From Cubamyces lactineus (taxonomy: Eukaryota > Basidiomycota > Agaricomycetes > Polyporales > Polyporaceae), in the NCBI GenBank assembly GCA_022376465.1, contig JACDTU010000013.1, forward strand, positions 113,501 to 177,500: DNA of 64,000 nt, read 5' to 3'. The translations under genes were made by a program, and so were the position numbers. Shown piece by piece: positions 12,528-24,956 of this stretch (the first letter of the stretch is position 1; every line of letters starts with the position of its first letter). The notes under the pieces were generated by a model, which was not told the DNA's origin, did not search any database, and worked only from the letters and a program-made list of their open reading frames with translations.

Positions 12528-14743
12528 ATGACCCTCACTAAAGAAAAAGACAGCACTAACGATCTTGACATATCAAAATCCGACAGTCTCGTTGTGGATG
12601 TGACCCTTGCTCCGGACGATGCACGCCTCGCAGAGCTCGGCTACAGAGGAGAGTTCAAGAGGGAATTCTCGGTATGGCTTCGATATCTTCAAGGTATGTG
12701 TTCGGCTATTGAAGCTTGAAGCTTTGATAGCTGCTCGAGACTGTAGCCTTCGCGTTCTCGATTATGAACGTCATCGGAGGCGTGTCTTCAACGCTTTCGT
12801 TTGGTCTGGCATCAGGTAGGCGTTCCTAGTACTACGGTACATCTAATGGAACTGTGCATCTCACCATCACCATCACCCTACATTAGGCGGCCACGTCGGT
12901 ATGGTCTGGGGCTGGTTCATTCCCTGCCTCTTCGTCAATTGTATAGCCGCGTCTATGGCGGAGCTTGCCTCATCCATGCCGTCAGTAACATACGGAATCA
13001 TCAGAGTGATGTAGTTTACGTTGACGAGTTCTGCTCACCCTGCAGTACCAGCGCTGGGTTGTACTACTTCTCGGCCAAGCTCGCGCCCGCGCGATATGCA
13101 GCACTTGCCAGCTGGATCACAGGCTGGGCGAACGTAACAGGACAAGTGACCCTCGTGTGCTCCATCGACTATACCGTGTACGTTTTACCTACGCTCTCGA
13201 TGCGTCCTGGAGATTGACCTCCGTGATTAATAGTGCGCAGATGATCACGACAGCTGTGGCAGTGAACACGAATGGTGCGGTTATCCTTGGGGCTGCGCCG
13301 ACGTACGGAATCTTGCTTGGGATATTGTTCGCACATGGCGTCATGTGCTCTGCCGCAACCAAGGTTCTTGCAAGGATCAACCTGTTCTATGGACTCATCA
13401 TCGGTGAGCCACTAGGACCCCCATGCAAGAACAACTTGGCAGACTCACGAACTCACGAATGTTGGATGAAGCCGGTGCTCCAATCGCAGCTATCGTCGCC
13501 TTGTTTGTGAGCTCAAGAGGATCTGGAGCGACGACCAAGGATGCCTTCGCCCAGTACGAAAACCATACCGGCTGGAAGAACGGTATGTATCCGTAGCCTA
13601 AGTGCGATCCAAGTCCAGAGCCAACAGTGGTCGGACAGACGGCTGGGCATTCTTACTCTCCTTTGCCGCGCCCATGTGGGCTTTGACCGGATGTGAGTCT
13701 CATGTCTAGTACCACGCACCATGCACATTGATAAAAATGGTGCAGACGACTCCGCCGCGCACATATCGGAAGAAGTCTCCGGAGCAGCACGCGTCGCACC
13801 CATCGCCATCCTCGTCTCCGTAGCCGCGGTGGCAATCATGGGATGGATCCTCAACATCGCCGCGTCCTTCGCAACAGCCTCGGTCCCCGCGCTACTGAGC
13901 ACAGACCTGGCGCTCCCAATGGGGCAGCTGTTCTTGGACGTCGTAGGCAAGCGCGGCATGCTCGCTATCTGGAGTTTCATCATCATCGCGCAGGTACTCG
14001 TCCACGCACCTCTCCTTACAGCTTTGACTTTTGGTCGTCTGACTCGAGGTAGTTTCTGTGCGGGGCAGCCCAGGCCATCGACGCATCTCGCGTCATCTTT
14101 GCGTTCGCGCGGGATAACGCCTTGCCTGGGTCGCGTCTGTGGAAGCGCGTCAATAAGTACACTCAGACGCCCGTTAATGCCGTCTGGCTCGTCATAGGGC
14201 TCTCGGCACTCTGTGGCCTGCTCGGATTCTCGGCCACAGCGTTCTCTTCGCTCGCTGGGTGAGTCTGAATGCTTAGCGGCCATTCGTTCGTCGTCCACTC
14301 ACGTAGGTTGTGTCGACACCACAGCGCATCGGTCATTGGGTTATACACCTCTTATGCCACTCCGATATTCCTGAGGATCACCTCCGGCAGAGGCAAACTC
14401 GTCCCTGGCCCGTTTTCCCTGGGGAGGTGGTTCATGCCTACCGGTATAATCGCCGTCGCCTGGGTGGTGTTCATCGTCATCCTGCTCTGCTTCCCATCGA
14501 GTCAGACGACGAACGCGGGAGAGATGAGTCAGTACACGCTTTAGCACCGTCATCTCACCATTGCGAAGACGCTCATACAGCTGACGGACGATAACTTTAG
14601 ACTACGCACCGGTGATCGTGCTGGCCGTGTTCGCCTTCGCGGGATGCTCGTGGGTGTTCTCCGGGCGCAAGTGGTTCACAGGTCCGCTGCCGAATATAGC
14701 TATAGACGCCGCGGGTGCCCCGTCGAACTCGAAGGTAGCTTGA
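12528..14743 (+). CDS. APC-family amino-acid / GABA permease
   Basis: Exons join(12528..12671, 12731..12815, 12887..12980, 13046..13177, 13234..13403, 13472..13582, 13639..13692, 13746..13993, 14053..14258, 14325..14527, 14601..14743), 529 residues. A hydrophilic cytosolic N-terminus of about 45 residues precedes some twelve hydrophobic helices. Family motifs: ETVAFAFSIMNVIGG in helix 1, SFGLASGGHVGMVWGW, SMPTSAGLYYFSAKLAP, GYDSAAHISEEV and FARDNALPGS. These are typical of fungal amino-acid/choline/GABA permeases of the APC superfamily, which import amino compounds at the plasma membrane by proton symport. The first intron is placed at 12672 because it alone restores the conserved helix-1 sequence. 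Substrate cannot be told from sequence. Confidence 0.88.
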
Positions 14744-16317
14744 GATGAGTGCTTGCGCGTCGACGGAAATAGCAGCGATGAGGCAGATACTTCATCGGAT
14801 ATCCCAGATTAGGATGCGGAACGCCAGAGAACATCGGACCCGAGTGAGTAGCGAGAACGCTTGTGGCGGACTCGGGCGTGCATGGACACAGTGGCATGAT
14901 TGCCATTTGCATTATCGAAGCACCCCTCGAGTACATCGCAAGTTTACGTTTGTGGCTTGACGCACGATTGATTGTATAGTCCAGGTGCTCATGGCACCAC
15001 AAGCCGGAGACTTGCAAAGCAGCAACTTTTCGGTGCGATCTCGCTGAGGTATTGGCGCTTCTACACGTGCCTCTCTTCTGCCGGGGTAACAGCAGAACAA
15101 ACTTAGCACATGCTGACTCTTGGAGATAGAAAGCCACCAGTAACGTGCGAGCAGCTATGAGGGCAGGAGGCTTCTTGAAGTCAAGAAGTAGTCTCCTCAG
15201 CGCGGGGACCGAGCTTCGTTGCATAACGCTTATGCGACGTCTCACGGAGGATCTACGTCGCGCAAGACGGTCCCATCCTTGAGAAAAGAGAGCACAAGGC
15301 GTCATCCTACACATCACGTACGTTGTACGTTGGTCCTACGCCATTGGGCACTCTCAAGCGTTCCCCACAACATATAGCTTCGAGACCGGGGGAATGTGGT
15401 CACCCTTCGCGCCCCTCCGTGCACAAATGCACACGTTCGAGGCTTGGGCGACCCCTTCAAACGTTCACTGCGAACAAATGGTGCTGCAGCTGACTGGGCA
15501 CGCCGCATCCTACGCACGCTCGGTAAGGCCGGTACGAGAGCCGATGAGAGGACGGACATTGGAGCCGTCGGGCGTGGTGGGCAGGTGACGCGGAGGAAGA
15601 GGCTTTTGGGTGTTTGGCGAGCACGCACCTGCGTCGCGAGCGTCTGGGGTATTGCGACCGTCTCCAGGCGTGCCTCGGGGGTACACATCCGCCTGGAGAG
15701 GCAGTGGCATGAGACGACATCGGGCTGCTTGGAATTTGTTGCGGCCAGGGCAGCGGCGGGTGCGCCCTGGAGAGATCGTGGTCCGACCGGCGGCTGAGGC
15801 GGGGTCACAAGACGGATGGAGAGCAGGTGAGGGTGGGTGCGAGGGCATGGGCCGGCCGAGGGAGAGACACGTATGTCGGGGACGGGGCGTCGGATCTTCT
15901 GACCCTCTCACTGTGCAAGGCAATGATCGCGAGGGTATTCTTGGGTGGGCCAATCCATCGCGGAGGAATGCAAGAAATTGTTGGGGGTCAAACGCAAGAC
16001 CCGGACAGACGCACGCGAGCGACGTGCACGGGACTCGCAAGCGCGCCCAAGGCATTTGACAGCACGAAAGGCGGTGAGTACAGCTCCGTGCTCGCTGTGC
16101 TGCGCGGCGAGAAACGCGCTGGTTACGACGTGCTCGGCCGACGAAGAATAACGAATATTATCGGACCGAGTGCGAGAGTGGCCATGGGATGCAAACGGGA
16201 AGGAAGGGGATGATCACTCCGCCCAGGCAAGCACGGGCGTCTGTGCGATTGTCTAGATCTGGACGGTAACCCAAACGTTAACGCCCCGGGATTAAGGGAG
16301 GCTGCTTGGGTTTGACG
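14744..16317. other. long intergenic region, no gene seen
   Basis: About 1.6 kb between the permease and the glutamate dehydrogenase. Several open frames of 60-200 codons overlap on both strands at 15.3-16.2 kb, with Arg/Pro/Ser-rich composition expected from GC-rich noncoding DNA. None has a family motif. No tRNA or clear repeat was found. Confidence 0.45.
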
Positions 16318-16326
16318 TATATAAAA
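16318..16326 (+). promoter_or_regulatory. TATA box of the glutamate dehydrogenase gene
   Basis: TATATAAAA lies about 130 bp before the ATG at 16455, followed by a CT-rich stretch typical of strong fungal promoters. Confidence 0.6.
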
Positions 16327-16454
16327 TGCCATGGCCTCCCCATTCCATTCACTTCTCCGTCTTCCATCTCCCTCACATCCTCCTCGCCTTCCGCCTCACT
16401 TACCTCGCCTCCGCATAGCACACAACGAGCGCGGACCCATCCCCCGACGCGACC

Positions 16455-19400
16455 ATGTCGACCCCTAGCACTACCCCGGGCACTCCCAGTGCTCACCTCC
16501 AGATCCCCGGGCAGCACCCAGAGCTCATCCATCGCCTCAAGAACGTGCCCGGTTACACCACGCCCGTCTTCAAGGGCAAGGAGGAGCAGCGTGCCAAGGT
16601 CCAGGCCAATGTGGCTGCGAAGGTGAGCCGCCCTTTCCACTGATGCCGCCCGTTACGTTGGTCCAGCGGGCGGATCGCGCCTTTCGCACTGGTATCGTGC
16701 CAGAATGCAACCATATCACACGCCATCGCCGTCATACCCGCCATCGACGCGTCCGTTTGACATCGGATGGCGTCCCTCCGAGTGGGAGAACGCGTGCGCA
16801 TGTCAGTTATACGTGAAGTTAGGTTGCAGATGCAACGTTAGGCCATCTGAGGCTCTGCCTTTGGCTGTCAATCAGATGTATTGCACTTTGAGACGCGATA
16901 GTGTTTGGCTTGATATGCGCATACCAGTGATCGGGACCAGTTTGACTGATCTACGCTGCCTTACAGGGTTTCATTCCGCGTGAACTCGTTGTGAACGAGG
17001 TGAACTGGTTCTATACCCACCTTGGAATCGACGACACGTACTTCCAGTCCGAATCGGTCGAGGTCATCTCGGACCACATTATCGCGCTTTTCGGTGCGAA
17101 GGTGCTTGCGTACACCAAGCACGATCCCAGCAAGCTCGTGATCGATCTCGAGAAGATCGACGAGAACGGCAATGGTGCGACGTTCATCCACACCAGTTCG
17201 CCAGGGAAGACTTCGACCGAGGGCCCCGGCGCGACCTGCGAGGCGCGCATCGACGAGCTTTTCCTCGACCCCTCCACGCCGGAGAAGGCTTACCGCCTGG
17301 AGACTTACCGGTCCCAAGGCAGCATTTCTGCTACTGCGTCCCAGCAGCTCCGGTGCTACTTCGTTACGAAGTGCAACTTCCCTGCGGAGCCACCGAAATC
17401 AACTCGGCCCGATGGGTATGTATCTCTGCTCAACAATTCGTGGAAGTATACTCATGTGATATCACAGGAAAACCGATATTCGTACAGTATCCGACCCCAT
17501 CTTCCTGGAAAAGGCGAGCGAGAACACGCTCGAGATCTACCAGCGTGTGATGTGGAATGTCGAGGAGCGCTTCGGACCTGTCATCGAAGCCTTCGAGGTT
17601 GAGGGCTCGCGCGAACGTCGCCTCGTCATTGGTTACAAAATGGGCGGCACGAAGAAGTTCTTCAGCGCGCTTTCCAACCTCTACCACTTCTACTCCCTCT
17701 ACTCCGCACGGAAATATGTCGGTGCGTAACATGCCAACGTTCTGGCCCGATTACTGTACTCACGCGAACGTGCAGAGCAATTCTCGAATGGTATCACGAT
17801 TATCTCGTTGTACCTCAACCCCCTACCTGGAGCGAATGCGCCTCCGATCGAGCACTCCATCTTCCAAGTGAGGAAGGAGGCATCGTTGCTCTACTGCTTG
17901 CCCGACAACCCCTTCTTCTACGCCGGCAGTGGTCCCAGCGGCGACCATGCTGTACAAGAGGCGACCTACGCATGTGAGCACTAATCTTGCAAGTATCTCG
18001 TCGGAACCTGTGCTGATATCTTGCGTCTTAGACTGCGGTTGGGTCTTTGCCCAGCACTTCTGTAACAGGCTGGGTCAGGCGTACTTGGCGCTCAAGGGTA
18101 TCCTGGACGAGTCCAACCCGTCGCACGCGAGCGTCCTCAACGACATCAAGCGTAGGTTTAGGGAGGAGACGTTCACCCGAGAGAGTATCGCTCAGGTCAT
18201 CCATGCACATGCCGACTTGGTGAGCGCTTTGCTCGTCTGGTACATATGCCTGGAGCTGACAGTGGGATGCAGATCAACCTGCTCTATGTCAACTTCGCCA
18301 TGACACACTACCCTGAGACGGATGAGGCTGCTCAACTCATGTGCGCTGCTTCTTTGCTGTGTTCCCGAGGCGTCCTCTCATGTGTGATTCGTCTTTCAGG
18401 CCAACTCTCTCGTACCAGCGGTTGCGCACACAGATGCCGCTCACTGACGCCGAGCTGTACGACAAGATCCGCAGGACCGTTCACAACAAGCATGAGCTCC
18501 AGGTTCTCGAGAGCTTCCTCATCTTCAACAAGTGCGCTAGGCCATGTCTGTCCATGCTGTAGTCCTACGATACTGATTGTTTTGAACGATAGGCACGTCT
18601 TGAAGACGAACTTCTACCAGCCCACGAAGGTCGCGCTGTCGTTCCGCCTCGCGCCTGACTTCCTGCCCGAGGTTGAGTACCCGAAGAAGCCGTTCGGCAT
18701 GTTCTTCGTCATCGGTCAGTGCTATAAATTGTATGAGTTCATGGAGCTAGGGCACTGATGCAGGAGTACAGGCGGCGAGTTCCGCGGCTTCCACATTCGC
18801 TTCAAGGATGTTGCCCGTGGTGGTATCCGTATCGTCATGTCGAGGAACCGGGAGAACTACTCGATCAACCAGCGCCAGCTGTCAGTATATCTCGGCATGG
18901 GTGCTATGTAAGGGCTGACCAGTAGGCAGGTTCGACGAGAACTACGGGCTTGCGTCCACGCAATCCTTGAAGAACAAGGATATCCCCGAAGGTGGCGCGA
19001 AGGGCACCATTCTTCCTTCGTTAGTGCTTTCTACACCCTCGTCTATCTGGCGTAGGCTAACATCCGACTAGGCTCGGGGCAAACCCCAAACTGTGCTTCG
19101 AGAAGTATGTCGATGTACGTATCACGAATTCGCACTTTCGAAAATATGAGTGGCTGACAATCCGAACAGGCCATTATCGACCTGCTCATTCCAGGCCAGA
19201 CCCCCGGAATCAAGGAGCGCCTGGTTGATCTCTACGGCAAGCCCGAGTTGCTGTTCTTCGGACCTGATGGTATGTTCATCGGAAGTAGACTCGATATATG
19301 CACGTTCTGACTACGTTACGTAGAGGGCACTGCGGACCTCATGGACTGGGCAGCTCGTGAGTATCCTGTGATTTCCCGGCGATCATTCAACTGATTAGTG

Positions 19401-20842
19401 TGTAGTGCACGCCCGTGCGCGCGGAGCGGACGCTTGGTGGAAGTCGTTCACCACTGGCAAGAGCGCCGAGACGCTCGGTGGTGTTCCCCACGACGTCTAC
19501 GGTATGACGTCGCTGTCGGTGCGCCAGTACGTGCTGGGCATCTACAAGCAGCTTGGTCTGCGCGAGAAGGACATCACGAAGGTTCAGACCGGTGGTCCTG
19601 GTATGTCTGCTGCCTCCATGATTTTATGGCATCCGCTAACCGTCCCTGTGTAGATGGCGATCTTGGATCGAGTAAGTTGGATCCTGCATACAACGTATCT
19701 CTCTGGGTACTAACATACCATGTAGATGAGATTCTTCTCAGTTCCGACAAGACGATCGCTATCATCGACGGTAGCGGCGTCCTCCACGATCCAGCTGGTA
19801 TCAACCGTGAGGAGCTTGTTCGCCTTGCGAAGCTGCGCAAGCCTGTCGGCTTCTTTGATACCTCGAAGCTCAGCAAGGACGGCTACCTTGTCAGGGTCGA
19901 GGACCAGGACGTCAAGCTTCCTTGTAAGTCCACATAACATGATGACCGACTTCGAAAGCTGACGATATTGTAGCGGGCGAGGTCGTGCTTGATGGCACCG
20001 ACTTCCGGAACGGTGCGCATCTCAGGTTCAAGGCAGATCTCTTCGTGCCTTGTGGTGGACGGTGAGGCTGGCGATACTTTTTCAGGTGTTTCAGACATTC
20101 ATGATTCTGTTCCTCAGTCCTGAAGCGGTCAACATCTCCAACGTCGCGGCACTTGTTGATACCGAGGGCAAGCCCCACTTCAAGTACATCGTCGAGGGCG
20201 CAAACCTCTTCCTCACGCAACAGGCCCGTCTGTTCCTGGAGAAGCGCAAGGTCATCCTCTTTAAGGACTCGAGTGCCAACAAGGGTGGTGTCACGAGCTC
20301 TTCGCTGGAGGTCCTGGCCGGTCTCGGTCTCTCCTCGCAGGACTACATCGACCTCATGATCTTCAAGGACGGCAAGCCATCGCAGTTCTACCAGAACTAC
20401 GTGCGCGACATCCAACAGAAGATTACCGAGAACGCGGCGGCCGAGTTCCAGTGCATCTGGCGCGAGCACGCGCGCTTGCAGGGCGCCAAGCCGCGCACGA
20501 TCATCTCGGACGAGCTCTCGAGCAAGCTCAACGAGCTTCAGGAGGAGCTGGAGAACTCGGACCTCTTCGACGACGAGCCGAGCAAGCGCGGCGTCATGCG
20601 CAGGGCGATCCCGAAGACGCTCGTGGACCAGGTCGGGCTCGACGTCTTGCTCGAGCGTCTGCCCATCACGTACCAGCGTGCGCTCTTCTCGAGTTGGGTC
20701 GCGTCCCACTTCGTGAGTCCCGTTACGCTTCGATCAATGCGCTGTGTTGTTGCTCACCGCTTCTGTCCTACAGATCTACAAGTACGGCGTGAACGCGTCG
20801 TCCGTGGACTTCTTCCACTTCGCGCGCGACCTTGCCGCGTGA
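16455..20842 (+). CDS. GDH2: NAD-specific glutamate dehydrogenase
   Basis: Nineteen exons: join(16455..16622, 16967..17415, 17468..17721, 17776..17973, 18032..18219, 18273..18340, 18400..18531, 18593..18714, 18772..18880, 18930..19019, 19072..19114, 19170..19269, 19324..19356, 19406..19600, 19654..19671, 19726..19923, 19974..20061, 20118..20712, 20774..20842), 1038 residues, close to the yeast enzyme. Catalytic-domain landmarks: RFKDVARGGIRIV, NKDIPEGGAKGTI with the substrate-binding Lys, GGPDGDLGSNE of the NAD fold, FVPCGGRPE, and VEGANLFLTQQARL followed by KDSSANKGGVTSSS. It oxidises glutamate to 2-oxoglutarate and ammonium with NAD, the catabolic route of nitrogen metabolism. The first intron (344 nt) is far longer than the others (45-60 nt). 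Exons 13 and 15 are only 33 and 18 nt. Confidence 0.95.
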
Positions 20843-21390
20843 GGCGCCAGCCACCGCTTCGCGCCTATGTCGCACAAAAGCTATCGGGGACTCCGTCGAA
20901 TTAAATACGGTGTGGTATAAGGCAAGAATCAGCGCTCAGCAGTAAACCTAATACGGAGTCGGCCGCTCCGCTGTGTACCAAGCTCGCTTGTAGAAGACCT
21001 GTATGATATTGAATATAGTAGATTTCGTCGTCAGTTTGGTTGGATTGACCGCGACTGGAGATGTTGGTTTGTGTGTACACTGCTGCAAACGGCCAATATA
21101 CATTGTAGCTATTCGATGCCGTGAAAATTCAATACTGGTGTGTACACCGGCGACCGCGTTCATGACTCGAACGGAACAAGGTATCCATGCACAAACATTT
21201 TTCCCCTAGTCGAACAGTGGTCACTAGTTCCTACTGACGGTTTCCGCCTCCACTGGAACCTTGAACCCGCAACTGTGTCTGAGTGAACATACGCGTCGTT
21301 CAGCGACCGATCGACGTCAACAAGGGGACATGACCCAAGACGAACCCGAAGAAAGAAAAAAGCAACACACGTCACCGATATTGGCACCGA
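20843..21390. other. intergenic before the tRNA pair
   Basis: About 550 bp after the glutamate dehydrogenase stop codon; no coding signal. It presumably includes that gene's 3' UTR. Confidence 0.5.
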
Positions 21391-21461
21391 TGCATTAAGG
21401 GGGAATCGAACCCCCGGCGGGTCGATGGCAACGACCCAGGTTACCACTACCCCATTAATGC
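21391..21461 (-). tRNA. tRNA-Gly(GCC), copy A
   Basis: A 71-nt cloverleaf reads on the minus strand without intron. The acceptor stem GCATTAA/TTAATGC pairs fully, discriminator A. The D arm is GGGT/ACCT, the anticodon stem GGTCG/CGACC with loop TTGCCAT (anticodon GCC), the variable loop CGCC, and the T arm GGGGG-TTCGATT-CCCCC. Its 71-nt sequence is identical to copy B, which lies 101 bp away in opposite orientation with the 5' ends facing. Confidence 0.95.
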
Positions 21462-21562
21462 GTGACGTTGAGGACCCAGCGGCTATCTTGGTCGGCGAGG
21501 GCGCTCTCTCAGCTACCCTTGCCGATGTGTCGACCCAATGCTGAAAAGGGATCTGACGTCAC

Positions 21563-21633
21563 GCATTAATGGGGTAGTGGTAACCTGGGTCGTTGCCATC
21601 GACCCGCCGGGGGTTCGATTCCCCCTTAATGCA
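21563..21633 (+). tRNA. tRNA-Gly(GCC), copy B
   Basis: This is the exact inverted duplicate of copy A, 71 nt, anticodon GCC, with all stems intact. The 5' flanks share ACGTCAC directly before the gene and the 3' flanks share ATCGG. The duplicated unit was therefore little larger than the tRNA itself. Both copies look functional. Confidence 0.95.
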
Positions 21634-22477
21634 TCGGCGTCGCCGTGGGTGCTGCTCGAAATCTTTTGCTCTCGTGGATAGCGACCCACAAGTCGCACAG
21701 TATACTTGACTGCGTACCTCTTGCTATGTAGCATTTCGATGAAGTATAATAGCCTTGATCATTTCCTTCTTCGACGTCCCGGTGATGAAAGCAAGTTGTC
21801 CCAGCGTCTAGTCAACGTCGAAGTCGAGCAACCGGCGAGTCGCGACACAACACACCAACGCGCTAGCTGAACACAATTGCAACATCATACAGTTCATCGA
21901 TATCGCTGTAGAGTGTATGCCATGCTGCCGCGCCGATCATAAATCATCATCAACTCTTGCGACTTGCAGTTGCGACTGATAGAAGGATGTTCCGATTCCG
22001 AATGTAAGTGCTATATCCTCGGCCACGACATCGCTCGCATCGTGTCATCTACCTACAGACTACAGTCTGCAATGCGGTACCGGAATTCGAGCACTCACTT
22101 ACCAAAGCACAAGAGTCAAGATCGCTTGGCGTTCACATGACGTCACCGCGTTTCCCCCAGTGCCCACTGGCAAGCGATTCTGCTGCATTCTCCGAGCCTC
22201 CGAGTCTCCGCGCCAGACTCAGCCTCGCGTTCGAGCTGCGGACCGCGCGGTGCTCGGCCAGTGGCCACTGGCCAGCACGATGTCGACGTCGAACCGGGGC
22301 TCGCACTTTACGCAGCACGCTATCGACTATAGAGCCGCATGCGTGCGCGGGGCGCGCCCTGTGAGAACACTACTCATGATCAACTTGAACGTGCCATTGG
22401 CCAGCTAAGGCTCTCCAGCCGTGTTCTCCGCGCCGTCCGGGCCTCGCTCGCTGTCTCGAGACTCGCACTCGCACAGC
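21634..22477. other. intergenic upstream of the second SDR
   Basis: About 850 bp. No coding signal; it presumably contains the upstream regulatory DNA of the SDR at 22629. Confidence 0.45.
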
Positions 22478-22485
22478 TATAAAAG
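22478..22485 (+). promoter_or_regulatory. TATA box of the second SDR gene
   Basis: TATAAAAG about 150 bp before the ATG at 22629. Between them lies a short direct repeat of CCCCGCAC-type units (about 22525-22555), probably in the 5' UTR. Confidence 0.55.
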
Positions 22486-22628
22486 CTCGTGGGACGTGGG
22501 TGGGGACCGGCACTGACCTCCTGCATCCCGCACCCCGCACCCCGCACCCCGCACGCGAACCTCCGCCTCCGCACAAACCTCAACGGCATAAGCATAAACA
22601 CTGACGTTACATCAATCAATATTCCACA

Positions 22629-23942
<1,314 letters not shown>

Positions 23943-24956
23943 AGCGGTGATAGGTGCTATACCCGGGAGTCGGTTATGCATGGTGTGCAGTTGTGGATGG
24001 ATGTCGATCTCGGCGGGGTCCTCTATAGAAATGGTGGGTGTCCCATCGCTCTCATCTCTTGTTTTGCGTCCCGGATATCTGGGCTCATAGATTGATTTCA
24101 GCAACGCGGGGGCGTACACCCAAGGTGGTGGCCAAAGGAAATCGCGTATCTTGTATACTAGGTTCAACAACGACTCTCGTTGTATACGAACGAACACGAA
24201 TCCGCGGTGTCAGAATCTGTCGGCTGCGGTTGCACAGTATGGCAAGTATCGCGACCGTCTTTGTTCATCTGCATAGCGTGAGATACTGGTGAGAAGAATC
24301 ATTGGCTGTCTGATAAGTTGATGCATCTGCTTGCCTACGACCAGATCTATAGTCACTAGACGGACATTCCGGTGCGACTATCGAGACGACGTATATCGCA
24401 TGCACCCCACCTGTAGCTGTGCGGACGGTGCGAACCCTATGCTACAGCTTCGTGCGTGGGGATAGACCGGAATGAGGCGCTATGCCAAGGACACGGCTGG
24501 CGCTCCGTGAATGTCGTGCGGACGGGCGGATCGCTGGGAGGGCGAGCTGGAGGAGATAGCGCGGGCGACATGGGCGCTGTTTTGAGTTTGACGTTGCTTC
24601 TGCACCAGAGGGCATGTACCCGGGAGCATGCGGCGCCGGATGTTATAGAGGGGGTGCACTTGCGGCATTTTGAATGGCTCTGTGACCTCGCCATTCAGAG
24701 AATGTTCAGGCGGTGTGGTGGAAGGTCTAGACGATAGACTCGCGGTGAGTGGGAATGCGACCTGAGGGAACACATGTGGGCGCGCGTAGTAGGCAGGGCG
24801 CTCGATGGAGAGGCGGATATGACGCCCCTAGGAGGAGAAGAAGAAGAAGACGATTGACAGCCTTCGACCGCCGTCCCCTCGAGCTCATTTACAGGGGCCG
24901 TCCTCTCCTCCACGCCCCCTTCTCTCCCTCTCTCCCTCTCCCACCAACCCCAGTCA
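23943..24956. other. intergenic between SDR and P450 genes
   Basis: About 1 kb with no gene seen. The last 60 bp before 24957 are strongly CT-rich (runs of CTCTCC), a common core-promoter feature of fungal genes lacking a TATA box. Confidence 0.45.

Larger units (their letters stand above)
21391..21633. repeat. inverted repeat formed by the two tRNA-Gly genes
   Basis: Two arms of at least 78 bp (71-nt tRNA plus 7 matching 5' flanking bases) surround a spacer of about 90 bp. Arms of this length could extrude as a cruciform or trigger rearrangement. Confidence 0.85.

Noticed and set aside
15314..16213. Several 130-180 codon frames between permease and glutamate dehydrogenase
   Set aside because: They overlap one another on both strands, lack any recognisable motif, and have composition expected of GC-rich noncoding DNA.
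19912..20709. A 265-codon minus-strand frame, Leu/Arg/Val/Asp-rich
   Set aside because: It is the antisense shadow of the GC-rich last exons of the glutamate dehydrogenase.
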